Shown: positions 16,829 to 27,730, counted from the stretch's first letter. The stretch is 64,000 bases of DNA from an uncultured Prevotella sp. (GCA_900554695.1 USHV01000003.1:1-64000), one strand, 5' to 3'. Notes: a model not told the origin generated them from the sequence alone. Program-made: numbers and translations.

Positions 16829-19800
16829 TCATATTGCGTCAAGAAGGATAAATGCCGCCCAATAACTCGGATTCTGATAAGGTTTTATTTTCTTAACCTC
16901 TTTGTTTTTCTTCTGTTTATTTCTTTTTTCATTTGGCATGAGAATAATCATTCCGCCATTGTCCGTCACTTCACGTTCTATTTCGTAATCTCTTACATAT
17001 CTTTGGGCCTCACGCAAAGATTCAAACTTATTCTTGCCAGCCATGAGATTGGCGTAAAACTTTGTCATAAGCAACCGCGTAGCCTCATCATCCACATTCC
17101 AAAGACTCATAAGCAAAGTATTAGCTCCTGCTTTCTTAAAACCACGCTGCAAGCCCATAACTCCGTCACCTGTTATCTCACCAAGACCAGTCTGACACGC
17201 CGAAAGCACCACAAGATCAAGACCACGTAAGTCAATCATTGATATTTCCTTTGCCGTAAGCACTCCGTCTTCAACATTTTCAGGCAACCTCATTCCACTA
17301 AGAACATTATTGGCTCCGGCAAAAAGGAGTCCCGAACGTGTCATGGCTTTATCTTCTATATATCGTCTGTAGTTTCCAAAACCTTGCAACAGCAAATTCT
17401 CTTTACTTGGCAAATTCTTATCCGGCCAGTAAAATCCATGCGTGGCAACATGTATAATCCTCGTATGTTGTCCAGACAAAGCCTTGAAAGAAGTTTCCGT
17501 TCCTATTGTATCGGTAAAAAGCGACGAATGTATCTTTGCCATCTGCATATAGTCGTTTATATCCTCCACCTCAACCTTTGTCGCCGGCAGAGGCAATACA
17601 CCCTCACGCATATCAAGATAATCAGAAAGATTATAAAGCATGAAATCCATTGTCCTTTTATTGTATGTATATTTACGACTGTCATGCAACATAATATCTG
17701 GACTCATATCATATTCCAGACCACCGTACAACGCGGCTTTATCAGTGAATTTATGTTCCTTTATCAGAGCAAGCTCGCGCGTTGACGACAAACGGTAAAG
17801 ATTCCATTTGTCTGACATCAACGTATCTCCTACCCAACAAGGCACGGACTCTATGGCAATGTTATACAGCTCGCCGGCCGGAGAAAAATAAATATTCTTC
17901 ATGCCCTGAAGTTCTTTTTCCAATGGCTTCCATACCAGTTCGGCAATATCTTTTGTCCGGTAAAGCTCTTGTCTGTCAATATTTACGAGTTGTCTTTCTT
18001 CAAACAACGGATACATTCTTGGAGCTGTCATTCCTTTACGCAAACAATATGCGGCATATATCAAAGAATCCTCTCCTGTTTGAAAAGAAACAAATTCCAC
18101 CGCCACATCCTTATCTCCCAGTTTCTGCTGCACCTGTCTCCAATCAATGGCTATATTCTTTGTAAAATCACCGTAAATCTTTGAGCGCTGCACCAGTTCT
18201 CGCTCAAGTCCTTGCGCCACACGTTCAAGAGAATCTACATTCAAAATCATTTCAGATGCCGACAGTCCATTTATATGACGCCGTAAAGCAGTCAGATCAT
18301 TGTACATATCCATTACCTCACTATCACCGCTTTCCTCAAGCAATTTGCTGAACTCTATCTCACTGTTCAACAGCAATCCTTTGCTCAACAAAATACCATT
18401 ATATCCATTTTCGAAAACAGAGTCAGTACGGAATCCATAGGCTATGTTGTGTATATATGTTTCGAACCATATTTTATATTTTTCCCAAAACATATTTCTC
18501 TCATTTGCAGTCAAGTCTATAAAAGTTTCTTTTATTATATCTGATACTAATTTTGTGGCATCAATAGAATATCTTATAGCTTCCTTAGATTTTATCGTTC
18601 TATAATATTTCGATAAATAAAACAATGATAAAACATAATCAGGATGTTCTTTTGCATAAAACTTTCCTCTAATATTCATTGCCTCTGTTTCAAGTCTTAT
18701 TGCTTCTATATAGTTTTCTTGTAAAAAATAGTATCCTGCAAGATCACTTAATATTTTTGCATAATTCAAATTGATATTGTTTTTATATTTATCATAAGAA
18801 GCCATATTATAAACCGTTAGCATCAAATTCTCCAAAAAGTTATCATGAAAGGTGTTATATATTGATAATGTAATAGCAGTTTCATTATATATTTTTTTCA
18901 GTGTCCTCTCAAAAATATTTGCAGCTTCAGTACCCAAATTTATCGCCTCAGTATGATTTCCACACGAAGAATAGCAACCCGCCAGCCTGTTTAATGCCAT
19001 TGCATAGCTAAAATGAGCTTTACCAAAAATTCTTCCTAAAATATTTATTGCTTTGTTTCCTTGCCTTATTGCTTCACTATAATTTTTAACAGCAAAATTA
19101 TATAATGCCAAATTACTCAATGCAATTGCATAATCGGAACATTCTTTACCAAATAATTCCTCAAAAATAGACAACGCCTCCGTTCCTTGATTAATTGCTT
19201 CTGTATAATTTCCAAGAGAATAACTGTATAATGCCATATTTCGTAATGCTATGGCATAATCAGGATGTTCTTTGCCAAATAATTTCTCAAAAAGAGATAA
19301 CGCCTCTGTTCCTTCTTTCATTGCCTCAACATAATTTCCTTTAGAATAATTGAATAATGACATATTTCGTAATGCAATGGCATAATCTGAACTTTCCTTA
19401 CCTACAATTTTTTTTGTCATATTTAACACAAACATTCCTTGTATTGTTGCTGTCCCATAATCACTAAAAACATAATTATATAAAGCCTGATTTCTCAATG
19501 CTATCACATAATCATAATAGTTATCATCTGGAACATATCCATAAAAATACGTTGTTGAAAGAGCAAACATTGCTGCTTTAAATGTTTTCTTCTGTAATGA
19601 ACTAGATAGACTAGAATATATCTTATTTCTCAAAGACTTGGCATATTCAGGGTGTCTTTTATTGAAAATTTTCTTAAAAATATTCAGTGACTCTTTTCCC
19701 AGACTTATTGCTTTTGAATAATTTCCCTGTAAATAATTATAATACGCAATATCTCTCAATGCTATTGCAAAAGAAGGATGTTCCATACCTTTCGTATTTA

Positions 19801-20464
19801 TTAGAATAGACAGCACATTGATTTCCAAATTTATTGCTTCCTTATTTTTTCCCCAGTAACTATTGTAAAAAGCTAACTTACTAAGCGAATAAGCATAATA
19901 TTCAGATTTTTCTCCATAACATCTTTTCATTATCTCGACGAAAGTTCCGGCATACTCTAATGCTCTTTTATCATTCATCATCATATAGCAATCGGCTATG
20001 AAATATATGGTATTGGCACAGAAAATATGATAGTCTCCCAAGAAAGACCGCTCTATATCCGATGCCCTGAGATAACATTCAAGTGCTTTTTCATAATTTT
20101 TTAAGCCATAATATCCATTGCCTGACTGCAACAATGAATCAGACTCAACAGTAAACCGTCTGTCAACAGGCGGAAAACGGTAAAACATATCTATACTTGC
20201 CGCTGTGGCTGTATCGCCTATATTATAATAACACGACGCGAGCCACATGGCTGAATAATCGCGCCTCTTGTCTGTTGAATCTAAAACAGACTTGTCTATT
20301 CTGTCACTTTCCTCAAAAAGAGGTATCGCCTTATCATACTGTTTCTGCCCGTATAATTTCACTCCCAAAGCGAACAATGAATCCGATTTCGACAGTTCCT
20401 GTCTGCTTTGAGAAAACAAAACCATAGGGACTAACATGCATATGTAAATAAAAATATTTCTCAT
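16829..20464 (-). CDS. Secreted TPR-CHAT protease (caspase/separase-like)
   Basis: A 1211-residue protein. Residues 1-19 form a signal peptide (MRNIFIYICMLVPMVLFSQS). Residues about 25-640 contain a long series of TPR-like units, many with the pattern YxEAIxxGTEALSIFEELFGKEHPDYAIALRN-type spacing of 42 residues, the kinesin-light-chain style. The C-terminal ~330 residues are a CHAT domain: the catalytic His is H1009 in VATHGFYW and the catalytic Cys is C1090 in VLSACQTGLGEITGDGVMGL, both intact. CHAT proteins are cysteine peptidases of clan CD. The gene is more AT-rich than most neighbours, mainly in the TPR part, suggesting acquisition. It lies 88 bp downstream of an unknown secreted protein gene on the same strand, which may encode its partner or substrate (inference). 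Confidence 0.9.
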   Translation of the reverse strand: MRNIFIYICMLVPMVLFSQSRQELSKSDSLFALGVKLYGQKQYDKAIPLFEESDRIDKSVLDSTDKRRDYSAMWLASCYYNIGDTATAASIDMFYRFPPVDRRFTVESDSLLQSGNGYYGLKNYEKALECYLRASDIERSFLGDYHIFCANTIYFIADCYMMMNDKRALEYAGTFVEIMKRCYGEKSEYYAYSLSKLAFYNSYWGKNKEAINLEINVLSILINTKGMEHPSFAIALRDIAYYNYLQGNYSKAISLGKESLNIFKKIFNKRHPEYAKSLRNKIYSSLSSSLQKKTFKAAMFALSTTYFYGYVPDDNYYDYVIALRNQALYNYVFSDYGTATIQGMFVLNMTKKIVGKESSDYAIALRNMSLFNYSKGNYVEAMKEGTEALSLFEKLFGKEHPDYAIALRNMALYSYSLGNYTEAINQGTEALSIFEELFGKECSDYAIALSNLALYNFAVKNYSEAIRQGNKAINILGRIFGKAHFSYAMALNRLAGCYSSCGNHTEAINLGTEAANIFERTLKKIYNETAITLSIYNTFHDNFLENLMLTVYNMASYDKYKNNINLNYAKILSDLAGYYFLQENYIEAIRLETEAMNIRGKFYAKEHPDYVLSLFYLSKYYRTIKSKEAIRYSIDATKLVSDIIKETFIDLTANERNMFWEKYKIWFETYIHNIAYGFRTDSVFENGYNGILLSKGLLLNSEIEFSKLLEESGDSEVMDMYNDLTALRRHINGLSASEMILNVDSLERVAQGLERELVQRSKIYGDFTKNIAIDWRQVQQKLGDKDVAVEFVSFQTGEDSLIYAAYCLRKGMTAPRMYPLFEERQLVNIDRQELYRTKDIAELVWKPLEKELQGMKNIYFSPAGELYNIAIESVPCWVGDTLMSDKWNLYRLSSTRELALIKEHKFTDKAALYGGLEYDMSPDIMLHDSRKYTYNKRTMDFMLYNLSDYLDMREGVLPLPATKVEVEDINDYMQMAKIHSSLFTDTIGTETSFKALSGQHTRIIHVATHGFYWPDKNLPSKENLLLQGFGNYRRYIEDKAMTRSGLLFAGANNVLSGMRLPENVEDGVLTAKEISMIDLRGLDLVVLSACQTGLGEITGDGVMGLQRGFKKAGANTLLMSLWNVDDEATRLLMTKFYANLMAGKNKFESLREAQRYVRDYEIEREVTDNGGMIILMPNEKRNKQKKNKEVKKIKPYQNPSYWAAFILLDAI

Positions 20465-20552
20465 AAATGTTCAGGAAAATATTTACATATTTTTTATATT
20501 GCAATATCTACACAGCATCAATATCATAAAAAAGCCATACAGCCGAACAATA

Positions 20553-21680
20553 TTATTCATCCTGCTCCAATCCAAGTTTATCTATTACATCCTCGGTTAT
20601 GATCTTTGCCGGTGCCTGCAGAGTGGTTATCACCCATGATTGCGTAATTTCATCCCATTGCTGTTTTGATATCATCTGCCATGTTGTGTCTATGAAGTTT
20701 TCCTTTGGTTTCATCTTTTTCCGGCGTTTACGGTCTTTCTTCCAATTTTCACGATACTCATCCGTAACGTTACATGTTTCCTTAAGTTCTATAGATAATT
20801 CGTATTGTCCTGTACCCCAAGAATCTCTATATTCGCCGTGTCCATCACGATAACCTATGAAAGAACGCGGAACGATAAAACTCTCACCTATTATTTCATA
20901 CGCGGCCGTCTCACCTTCTTTGCGCACATAACGCAAAAAACCTTTTGCATCCAACGACTTTTCATCAACCGGTATATTTATCTTGAAACTACCAAGCTCC
21001 TGGTCTTTCTGTAACTGTGTGATATAATTCATCCATGAGGATATCACACTGATGTTCATCGACAGACAAAAGTTCTGTCGTTCTTTAAAACTGTACGGCA
21101 AGTCTAGCGACGTATTAGGAAGATTTGAATGTAAAGGACTTATTATCAAAGTGTCGAGTACCAGTTCGAACTTGGAATGATTGATTATCCTGTTGATTTT
21201 AGAGCGGTCTATATGACACGAAATATAAAATACTGTGTCATTACCTTCCTTACGCAGACATCCTATTCCGTCAAACTGCATACCTTCAGGATCCAGTGCG
21301 CCTTCAAAAGACATTTTCTTGTAAAAATCGTTCAATTCGGAAACGGTACTTATTTTTGTCTTGTAGACATTCTCGGCCTTCACCATTTCCTCCCATTCCT
21401 TCTTCTGTCTGGCGTTTCTTGTTATTAAAGAAGCTATTGCATTGACTCCTAAGTCAATGACACTTGTTACATAACCAGAGGCAATACCTTTCACAGATTC
21501 CTTGCCAGCATCGAACAGTTCGCCCAGATATCCGGACCTTTTACTCCTATTCTCACACTCCTTGGCTATCTCTTTCGCCAGATCATCGCTTGTGTATATG
21601 AATGTCTGGTATTCGGCATATTGCGCTCTTACCACAACAGATGCAATCATAAACATTAAAGTTAAAAAGATCTTTTCCAT
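20553..21680 (-). CDS. Unknown secreted protein encoded beside the CHAT protease
   Basis: A 375-residue protein with a signal peptide (MEKIFLTLMFMIASVVVRA, then QYAEY). I recognise no domain. Residues about 60-90 contain a Gly- and Val-rich hydrophobic segment (GIASGYVTSVIDLGVNAI) flanked by charged residues, which could insert into or associate with a membrane. The middle is beta-rich with charged loops. A basic KKDRKRRKKMKPK patch (about residues 315-327) precedes the acidic C-terminus. The gene reads into the CHAT gene 88 bp downstream, so cotranscription is likely. No homologue is known to me; the link to the protease rests on gene order only. Confidence 0.65.
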   Translation of the reverse strand: MEKIFLTLMFMIASVVVRAQYAEYQTFIYTSDDLAKEIAKECENRSKRSGYLGELFDAGKESVKGIASGYVTSVIDLGVNAIASLITRNARQKKEWEEMVKAENVYKTKISTVSELNDFYKKMSFEGALDPEGMQFDGIGCLRKEGNDTVFYISCHIDRSKINRIINHSKFELVLDTLIISPLHSNLPNTSLDLPYSFKERQNFCLSMNISVISSWMNYITQLQKDQELGSFKINIPVDEKSLDAKGFLRYVRKEGETAAYEIIGESFIVPRSFIGYRDGHGEYRDSWGTGQYELSIELKETCNVTDEYRENWKKDRKRRKKMKPKENFIDTTWQMISKQQWDEITQSWVITTLQAPAKIITEDVIDKLGLEQDE

Positions 21681-21969
21681 CAGATATGTTTTTGTTATCG
21701 GGTTAATAAATGAAACTTATCACTCACAAAGCAGCAATTATGCCTTCGGCTAATAAACATATATTACTGGTAATACAAATATAGTTCTCTGGCTACATAC
21801 TACGTAAAAGGTATGATTTATCTATATCTATCAATACACAATAATATTGTTGGCAAATCCTTGGTGACGGGACACTATTATGTATATCCGTCACCAACAT
21901 GTATTATTATATATCTTATAAATGCAAGCAGTCTATATCAGTCGTAGTTTTATCATACCATAATCCAAA

Positions 21970-23625
21970 TTACGGTTTCTTAATCCCGGCCACATTATTC
22001 ACAATGTTTGTAGTTACAAATATCATCTTCACCATGTCTTCAACACACACCCACTCATACACACTGTGAGCGGCCTGTTGGGCACTATATATGCACGGTC
22101 CGCCACGCAAACCCTTTGCAGCCATCATAGCCGATGTAGTGCCGCCACGCTCACTGCTCGGACTCATTTTCATACCGACACGGGCAGCACTATTCATTAT
22201 CAGGTCGGCCGTGCCTGGATACATAGTATAAGCAATGTTCTCATACTGCACAGTCTCCGGTCCGACTTCAACTTTTACAAACGGATAAGCCTCCGCCGCA
22301 AGCCTTTCGGCATCGCGCAGCATCTGACGCAGAGTGTCGCCCTCGTTCTTGTCGAAATAGCGCAGGCGCACCTTCACAAGATAATCCTCGGATACTTCCT
22401 TACCTGCTTCATCCGTCGGATGAACCATTGAGTAACAGTGTATGTATCCCTGCTTGTCCTTGCTTGCCGAAGGATGCTTGGCCGGGTCTATTTGTCCTAT
22501 GAAATAAGAAGCGGCGGTCAGAGCATCGCCATATTTGTTCACGAATCCTTCACCGGGATGGGCATCATGGCCGCGGAAACGATAAGTGATCATCGATGCC
22601 GTGAAATTCTCCACCGAGAAACGGTCTGGCATATTGCCATCCACGTCTATCACAATGTCCGGACTGCCGTCCACATACTTCGCTTCAAAACGGTCGGCGG
22701 CACGACCTATGTCCTCGTTCTGTGAGAACACCATATAAACATCACCATGCTTTATCTTCTTGTTATTCACCAACTGCTCCGCCAGTCCCACCAGAATCGT
22801 TACACCGGCCTTGTCGTCTGCCCCGAGAAGCGTCGAACCATCCGATGTTATTATCGTCCTTCCCTTGCAGTTCTTCAGATACGCGCCCTGCGGAGTCTCC
22901 GGACTCAGCACTATTCCAGCCGGAAGCTTTATTTCACCGCCGTCATAATTCTCATGCACTATAGGCTTGATGTTCTGTCCCGGAGCCTCCGGCGTCACGT
23001 CAAGATGAGCCATGAACATCAAAGAAGGCACACTCTTGCCTTTCATGTTTGAAGGAATCTTCACATATACATACTGGTCAGCGCTGCGCGTTATCACAGC
23101 ATTGCTTCCCTTGCATATTCCACGCAGTTCGTTTTCCAGATACTCGGCCATATTTATCTGTCCCTCTGTCATCGGAAAAGCATTCATATCGGCCGTATCA
23201 ACACTCTGGCTGCTTATCTTTGCATAATTAATGAAACGGTTTTTAGCTTTTTCTGTCAGGACATTCAGTATTTTTCTGTTGTTTTCTATTATTTTATCAA
23301 TATTAAGAGTGGGCAGTGCTCGTTTCGGAATATTCGATGGAAGATTATTCTTTTTTGCTTCCGTTTCTTTATTTTTCGTTTTAATATACACAGAATCATA
23401 AAGAGGTAGTACGACTCCTCCTACCCTCAAAGGTATCTTAGGCCGTAAAGGATTTATAGGAACAATTGGCACTTTTGGCGGAACATTAGGTAATTTTGGG
23501 TTTTTGGATAAAACTTTCGCAATATTTTTTATTCTTTTTATAGGCTGAGCAGTCGCTTCGACCGTCACAAAACTATATGCTGCGACACATAAAAATATTA
23601 CCAATAATCTGTGTTTTGCTTTCAT
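21970..23625 (-). CDS. Exported peptidase T-like M20 metallopeptidase
   Basis: A 551-residue protein. The last ~420 residues match peptidase T (M20B), an aminotripeptidase. Zinc-site motifs are visible: MAHLDVTP (H207, D209), LGADDKAG (D270/D271), SQNEDIG (E304 as catalytic base, D305 in place of the usual metal-binding Glu), IDVDGN (D327) and the C-terminal AAHSVYEW His. Unlike cytoplasmic PepT (~410 residues), this form has a signal peptide (residues 1-26) and a Pro-rich linker of about 80 residues (LPNVPPKVPIVPINPLRPKI). It is therefore probably periplasmic or outer-membrane associated, digesting peptides outside the cytoplasm. The next minus gene starts 289 bp downstream. Confidence 0.85.
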   Translation of the reverse strand: MKAKHRLLVIFLCVAAYSFVTVEATAQPIKRIKNIAKVLSKNPKLPNVPPKVPIVPINPLRPKIPLRVGGVVLPLYDSVYIKTKNKETEAKKNNLPSNIPKRALPTLNIDKIIENNRKILNVLTEKAKNRFINYAKISSQSVDTADMNAFPMTEGQINMAEYLENELRGICKGSNAVITRSADQYVYVKIPSNMKGKSVPSLMFMAHLDVTPEAPGQNIKPIVHENYDGGEIKLPAGIVLSPETPQGAYLKNCKGRTIITSDGSTLLGADDKAGVTILVGLAEQLVNNKKIKHGDVYMVFSQNEDIGRAADRFEAKYVDGSPDIVIDVDGNMPDRFSVENFTASMITYRFRGHDAHPGEGFVNKYGDALTAASYFIGQIDPAKHPSASKDKQGYIHCYSMVHPTDEAGKEVSEDYLVKVRLRYFDKNEGDTLRQMLRDAERLAAEAYPFVKVEVGPETVQYENIAYTMYPGTADLIMNSAARVGMKMSPSSERGGTTSAMMAAKGLRGGPCIYSAQQAAHSVYEWVCVEDMVKMIFVTTNIVNNVAGIKKP

Positions 23626-24491
23626 AATTACTAAATTTAATGATTGTTTTCCAATAAATTACACACGCTTAATTTAATAACACTGTCACTATAGACAGTT
23701 TGTCAAAAGTCAGTTTTCAGAAAATATATCTGTTTTTCCTTAAGATCCATGTCATGGTTCTGGACATCTTCCGTTTTTATTAATCTCTCCAGACTTCAAT
23801 CAAACCACAACATCATATAGCCAAACACTATTTTATCACAGGCACATTCCATATAATACTATAGGCCCGCATCCTATATTTTGCAAATATAGCGATTATA
23901 TAACATCATGTCAACAATATACATACATTATTTTAAACACTTGATTCCAATATTTTCTATTTCAAATTATTAAAACAAGCACTATTTCTACAATTCCATT
24001 TAATCTGATTGTGTCACAATATTACCACTTCGCTCCGAATACAGCTATATTTGCAACCAACCAAACCTTAGATTGAAAATATCGCGGCTATGAGAAGATA
24101 TAGAAAATCAGTTTGCAATTTAAAATTCAAATTCTGTCGTATTATTATTTATTCTGAACATAACACGAAAACGCTATAATACTACATTCCCGACATTTTC
24201 CTATAAAAGCCTGCAACACCGGCAGTACAATACAATCCAAAGCTTTACGACTATAATATCAGACCGTTTCCACAATCATAAACATACGGTGTGACAGTCT
24301 TTTTATGACATAAGAAAAGGTAGAAAATACAATAAAAGTAAATTTTTAATTAATATTTATTAACTTTCACTTTCATAAACCTATTCTTTTATTTCATATA
24401 TTTGTATTCCGATTTGAAAGACAAATACCATAAAATAATAACTAATTGATATATTTTTACCTCACAATTATAAACATTTAAAACACCTCGT
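23626..24491. other. Intergenic region between divergent secreted-protein genes
   Basis: 866 bp, AT-rich and C>G on the plus strand, without a supported gene. TATATTTG at 24397-24404 is the likely -7 box of the gene at 24492. A second TATATTTG at 24046-24053 has no gene immediately after it and could drive an unseen small RNA or a long leader; the evidence is weak. Confidence 0.55.
24397..24404 (+). promoter_or_regulatory. -7 element TATATTTG of the adhesin-like gene
   Basis: A consensus TAnnTTTG box about 90 bp before the ATG at 24492, predicting a transcript start near 24411. Confidence 0.55.
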
Positions 24492-27400
24492 ATGAAAAAA
24501 TTATTATTCATTCTCATTGCTCTCATAGGATGTTTTGTCACGCTCGAGGCGCAAGTGCCCTACCAACGCGCCACCGGTACGCAGACAAAGAACCTGAGAC
24601 AACTGAACCGTGAACAACACTTTGCGAAGAGCAAGAAGTCAGAAAAAAGCCGTGCCGGCGCCAAGTATGCGGGCGAAGTGCCCGACAATGCCATCGAGGT
24701 GCCGTTCTCACACGACCTGGGGAAAAACAGCGATGCGGTTGACATTGTGAAACAATACACTTTCATAGATGCCAACAATGACGAAAGAAGCTGGCAGATA
24801 GCAAAAGTAAATAACTACAGCGCGTGCATGCCACCAAAGGCTGAAGGCGTGGAGGCAAGCGACGACTGGATGATATCTGTGCCTGTGCACATGACTCCGG
24901 GCGACTATGTCGTGGCTTTCGACCTCGGATACATGGGCAGCGGAGCGACCGGCGTGAATGTGGAAGTGAAGCTGGGAACGGCTCCGACAGTGGAAGGAAT
25001 GACCAAGGAAATCGTAGCTCCTACTTTTTTCACTACAAAAGACCAGACAACTTATGAATACAACTGCAATATAACGGAAGAAGGATATTATTATATAGGT
25101 GTGCACAATCTCACCACAAAAGAAATGAACGGCACCGTGAAGCTCTTCAATCTGAGCGTGAGAAGCGGCAGCGTTGAGCCTGTCATTCCGGTGGATCCGC
25201 CCGCAGCAGGCGAACTGACATGGGTGCTCGCTCCAAAAGGTGAGCTGAAGGCCGACCTTACCTATACCGCTCCTACAAAGACAAAATCGGGAGCCGACCT
25301 CACGGAGATAACCAAGGTGGAGATAACATCGCGCTGGGGCGTTGACAAATTCACCTATGAGAACGTGAAACCGGGTGAGGTGATTGAGATAAAAGACGTG
25401 GAAATGTATGCCGGATACAACAACCGCTTCACCGCAGTGGCATACGTCGGAGAGACAGCCGGCGAGGAACTGGAATACACCGACATATACTGCGGACCGG
25501 ACGCGCCGCTTGCTCCGCAGAACGTGAAGCTCGTGGTGAGCGACGATTTCAAGTCAGCTGTGCTCTCATGGGATCCTGTCGGCGAGACAGGTATGAACGG
25601 CGGATATGTGGATCCGACACAAGTGACATACTACATATTCGATGCCTTCGGCTCATACTACGATCCTGCCATAGCAACCACCACCGAGACATCCATCAAA
25701 ATAGACTATCCGGACCTCAAGGGTCAGGACTTCGTGGCTTATCAGGTGACTGCCGGATATGAAGACAACTACTCCGACTATACCAACTCTTCGATTGTCA
25801 CAATTGGCGAACCCGACAAAGCGCCTTACGGCGAATCGTTCGCTAACGGCATATACGACAATGTATGGCTCGTAGATCCTCAGTCTGACTACAGCAACCA
25901 GATGATGGGAACTGTTGACGATGATTATTTCGCGTCGCTCATCGACCCCACCGACCCTGAAGCACCCGCTCCGCTCACATCGCAGGACGGCGACAACGGA
26001 TTCTTCTACTGGCTGCCTTACGAGAAAGATGTGATGTACGGAATGATATCAACACGCGTCGATATATCAGCCACAGCCAACCCTGCACTCGAGTTCTGGT
26101 ATCAGGGACAGGGCAGCGCCATCGACGTGCTTGTGTCAAAAGACAACGATCCTCTTGAGGTTGTGAAGACCATCGACCTGAAAGAGACGCCTACCACAGA
26201 CGGATGGACTCTGGCTTCTGTGCCGCTCAACGCTTACAAGGACTCCAAGGCCATTCAGTTTGAGCTGCGTCTGCGCGCCATCCACAACGACGACAACAAC
26301 ACATGGAGCGTGCCAATAGACAACATACGCATACGCGACGTTGTTGACAAAGATCTGCGCCTCGTTTCAATGGATGCTCCTGAAAGCGTGAAAGTAGGCG
26401 AGAAGATGACTCTGAAGGCACGCATAGAGAACATAGGCAACGACATAACGGCAGGAACAGTGGAATGGACTGTGAACGGCAAGAAGGTGGGAACATCCGA
26501 AATACCGGCTATGAATACCAACGCTTTTGCCGACGTAGAATTTGAGTATGACGTACCTATAAACTCTTCGGAGTCGCTACAGGTGAAAGCCGCAACCGTA
26601 CTCGAAGGCGACGGATGCGAAACCAACAACGCAGCGGAAAAGACAGTCAGCGTGAAGCTGAACGACTATCCTACAGTGACCGACCTCACATACGCTCTGT
26701 CTGAATCAGGTTCTACCGTAAACCTCTCATGGTCGGCACCATCGCTCGATGGACTCACCGACGCAAAGACCGTGAACGAGGACTTCGAGACCCCCGACTA
26801 CACACCTATGTCTATCACGGGAGCAGGCAAATGGACCGTTTACGACGGAGACAAACTTGACACATACAACATTTTCCGCGAGACAAACAACCCGTATCAG
26901 ACACAGCCTATGGCATTCCAGCTGTTCAACCGCACCGTAGCCGGAGTACCTGACATATACTGGGCCGACGCTCAACCGCACAGCGGAGAGACATTTATGA
27001 TGGCTCCGAGCTGCTCATACGATTACAACGACAACTGGCTCATCTCTCCTGAACTCTCCGGCAACGCACAGACAGTGTCGTTCTGGGCAAAGAGCTGCAT
27101 GATATCATGGGGTGAGACATTCGAAGTGCTTTACTCTACCACAGGCAACAACCCTGAAGACTTCACACAGACTGTCGATGTTGAGAACTTCCCGGCAGAC
27201 GGAATCATACCTGAAACATGGACCGAATATAAGGTCGCTCTACCCGAAGGCGCAAAGCATTTCGCTATACGTCACAGAACATACGACACACTCGCGCTGC
27301 TGATAGATGACGTAACATTCGAAAGCGCGCCCGATGTTCCTGAAGACATAGCACTCGTAGGCTACCACGTATTCCGCGACGGCGTGCAACTGACCGGCGA

Positions 27401-27692
27401 ACCTGTCATCGAGACAACCTACAGCGACACTCCTCTGGCAGGAAGCAACGCAACCGACGGACAGGAATTCACATACACCGTCGTACCGGTTTACAACTAC
27501 GGTCCGGCTCCTGTGAGCAACGCCGTGACAGTATCTGTAAGCACCGGCATAAGTAACATAGACAGCGACGAAAGCGCAGCCAAGAGCACATACTACAGCA
27601 TCAACGGTATGAGAGTGAACGAAAGCAACCTCACTCCAGGCATATACGTGAAAGTTACAAACGGACAATCTAAGAAGATCGTTGTGAAATAA
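24492..27692 (+). CDS. Large secreted adhesin-like protein with type IX-like sorting domain
   Basis: A 1066-residue exported protein: signal peptide MKKLLFILIALIGCFVTLEA. It has repeated jelly-roll (cleaved-adhesin/choice-of-anchor-like) domains, for example around SFANGIYDNVWLVDPQSDYS and VNEDFETPDYTPMSITGAG, alternating with fibronectin-III or CARDB-like modules (VKVGEKMTLKARIENIGNDI). The C-terminus (YYSINGMRVNESNLTPGIYV then KIVVK) is a clear type A-like T9SS sorting domain. Acts on or outside the cell surface; ligand or substrate unknown. The domain order resembles the protein encoded at 14054, but this one lacks the YD-like region. Ended by the terminator at 27731. Confidence 0.85.
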   Translation: MKKLLFILIALIGCFVTLEAQVPYQRATGTQTKNLRQLNREQHFAKSKKSEKSRAGAKYAGEVPDNAIEVPFSHDLGKNSDAVDIVKQYTFIDANNDERSWQIAKVNNYSACMPPKAEGVEASDDWMISVPVHMTPGDYVVAFDLGYMGSGATGVNVEVKLGTAPTVEGMTKEIVAPTFFTTKDQTTYEYNCNITEEGYYYIGVHNLTTKEMNGTVKLFNLSVRSGSVEPVIPVDPPAAGELTWVLAPKGELKADLTYTAPTKTKSGADLTEITKVEITSRWGVDKFTYENVKPGEVIEIKDVEMYAGYNNRFTAVAYVGETAGEELEYTDIYCGPDAPLAPQNVKLVVSDDFKSAVLSWDPVGETGMNGGYVDPTQVTYYIFDAFGSYYDPAIATTTETSIKIDYPDLKGQDFVAYQVTAGYEDNYSDYTNSSIVTIGEPDKAPYGESFANGIYDNVWLVDPQSDYSNQMMGTVDDDYFASLIDPTDPEAPAPLTSQDGDNGFFYWLPYEKDVMYGMISTRVDISATANPALEFWYQGQGSAIDVLVSKDNDPLEVVKTIDLKETPTTDGWTLASVPLNAYKDSKAIQFELRLRAIHNDDNNTWSVPIDNIRIRDVVDKDLRLVSMDAPESVKVGEKMTLKARIENIGNDITAGTVEWTVNGKKVGTSEIPAMNTNAFADVEFEYDVPINSSESLQVKAATVLEGDGCETNNAAEKTVSVKLNDYPTVTDLTYALSESGSTVNLSWSAPSLDGLTDAKTVNEDFETPDYTPMSITGAGKWTVYDGDKLDTYNIFRETNNPYQTQPMAFQLFNRTVAGVPDIYWADAQPHSGETFMMAPSCSYDYNDNWLISPELSGNAQTVSFWAKSCMISWGETFEVLYSTTGNNPEDFTQTVDVENFPADGIIPETWTEYKVALPEGAKHFAIRHRTYDTLALLIDDVTFESAPDVPEDIALVGYHVFRDGVQLTGEPVIETTYSDTPLAGSNATDGQEFTYTVVPVYNYGPAPVSNAVTVSVSTGISNIDSDESAAKSTYYSINGMRVNESNLTPGIYVKVTNGQSKKIVVK

Positions 27693-27730
27693 AATAATTA
27701 AATCACAATAATTGTCCTACCGGATATGTT

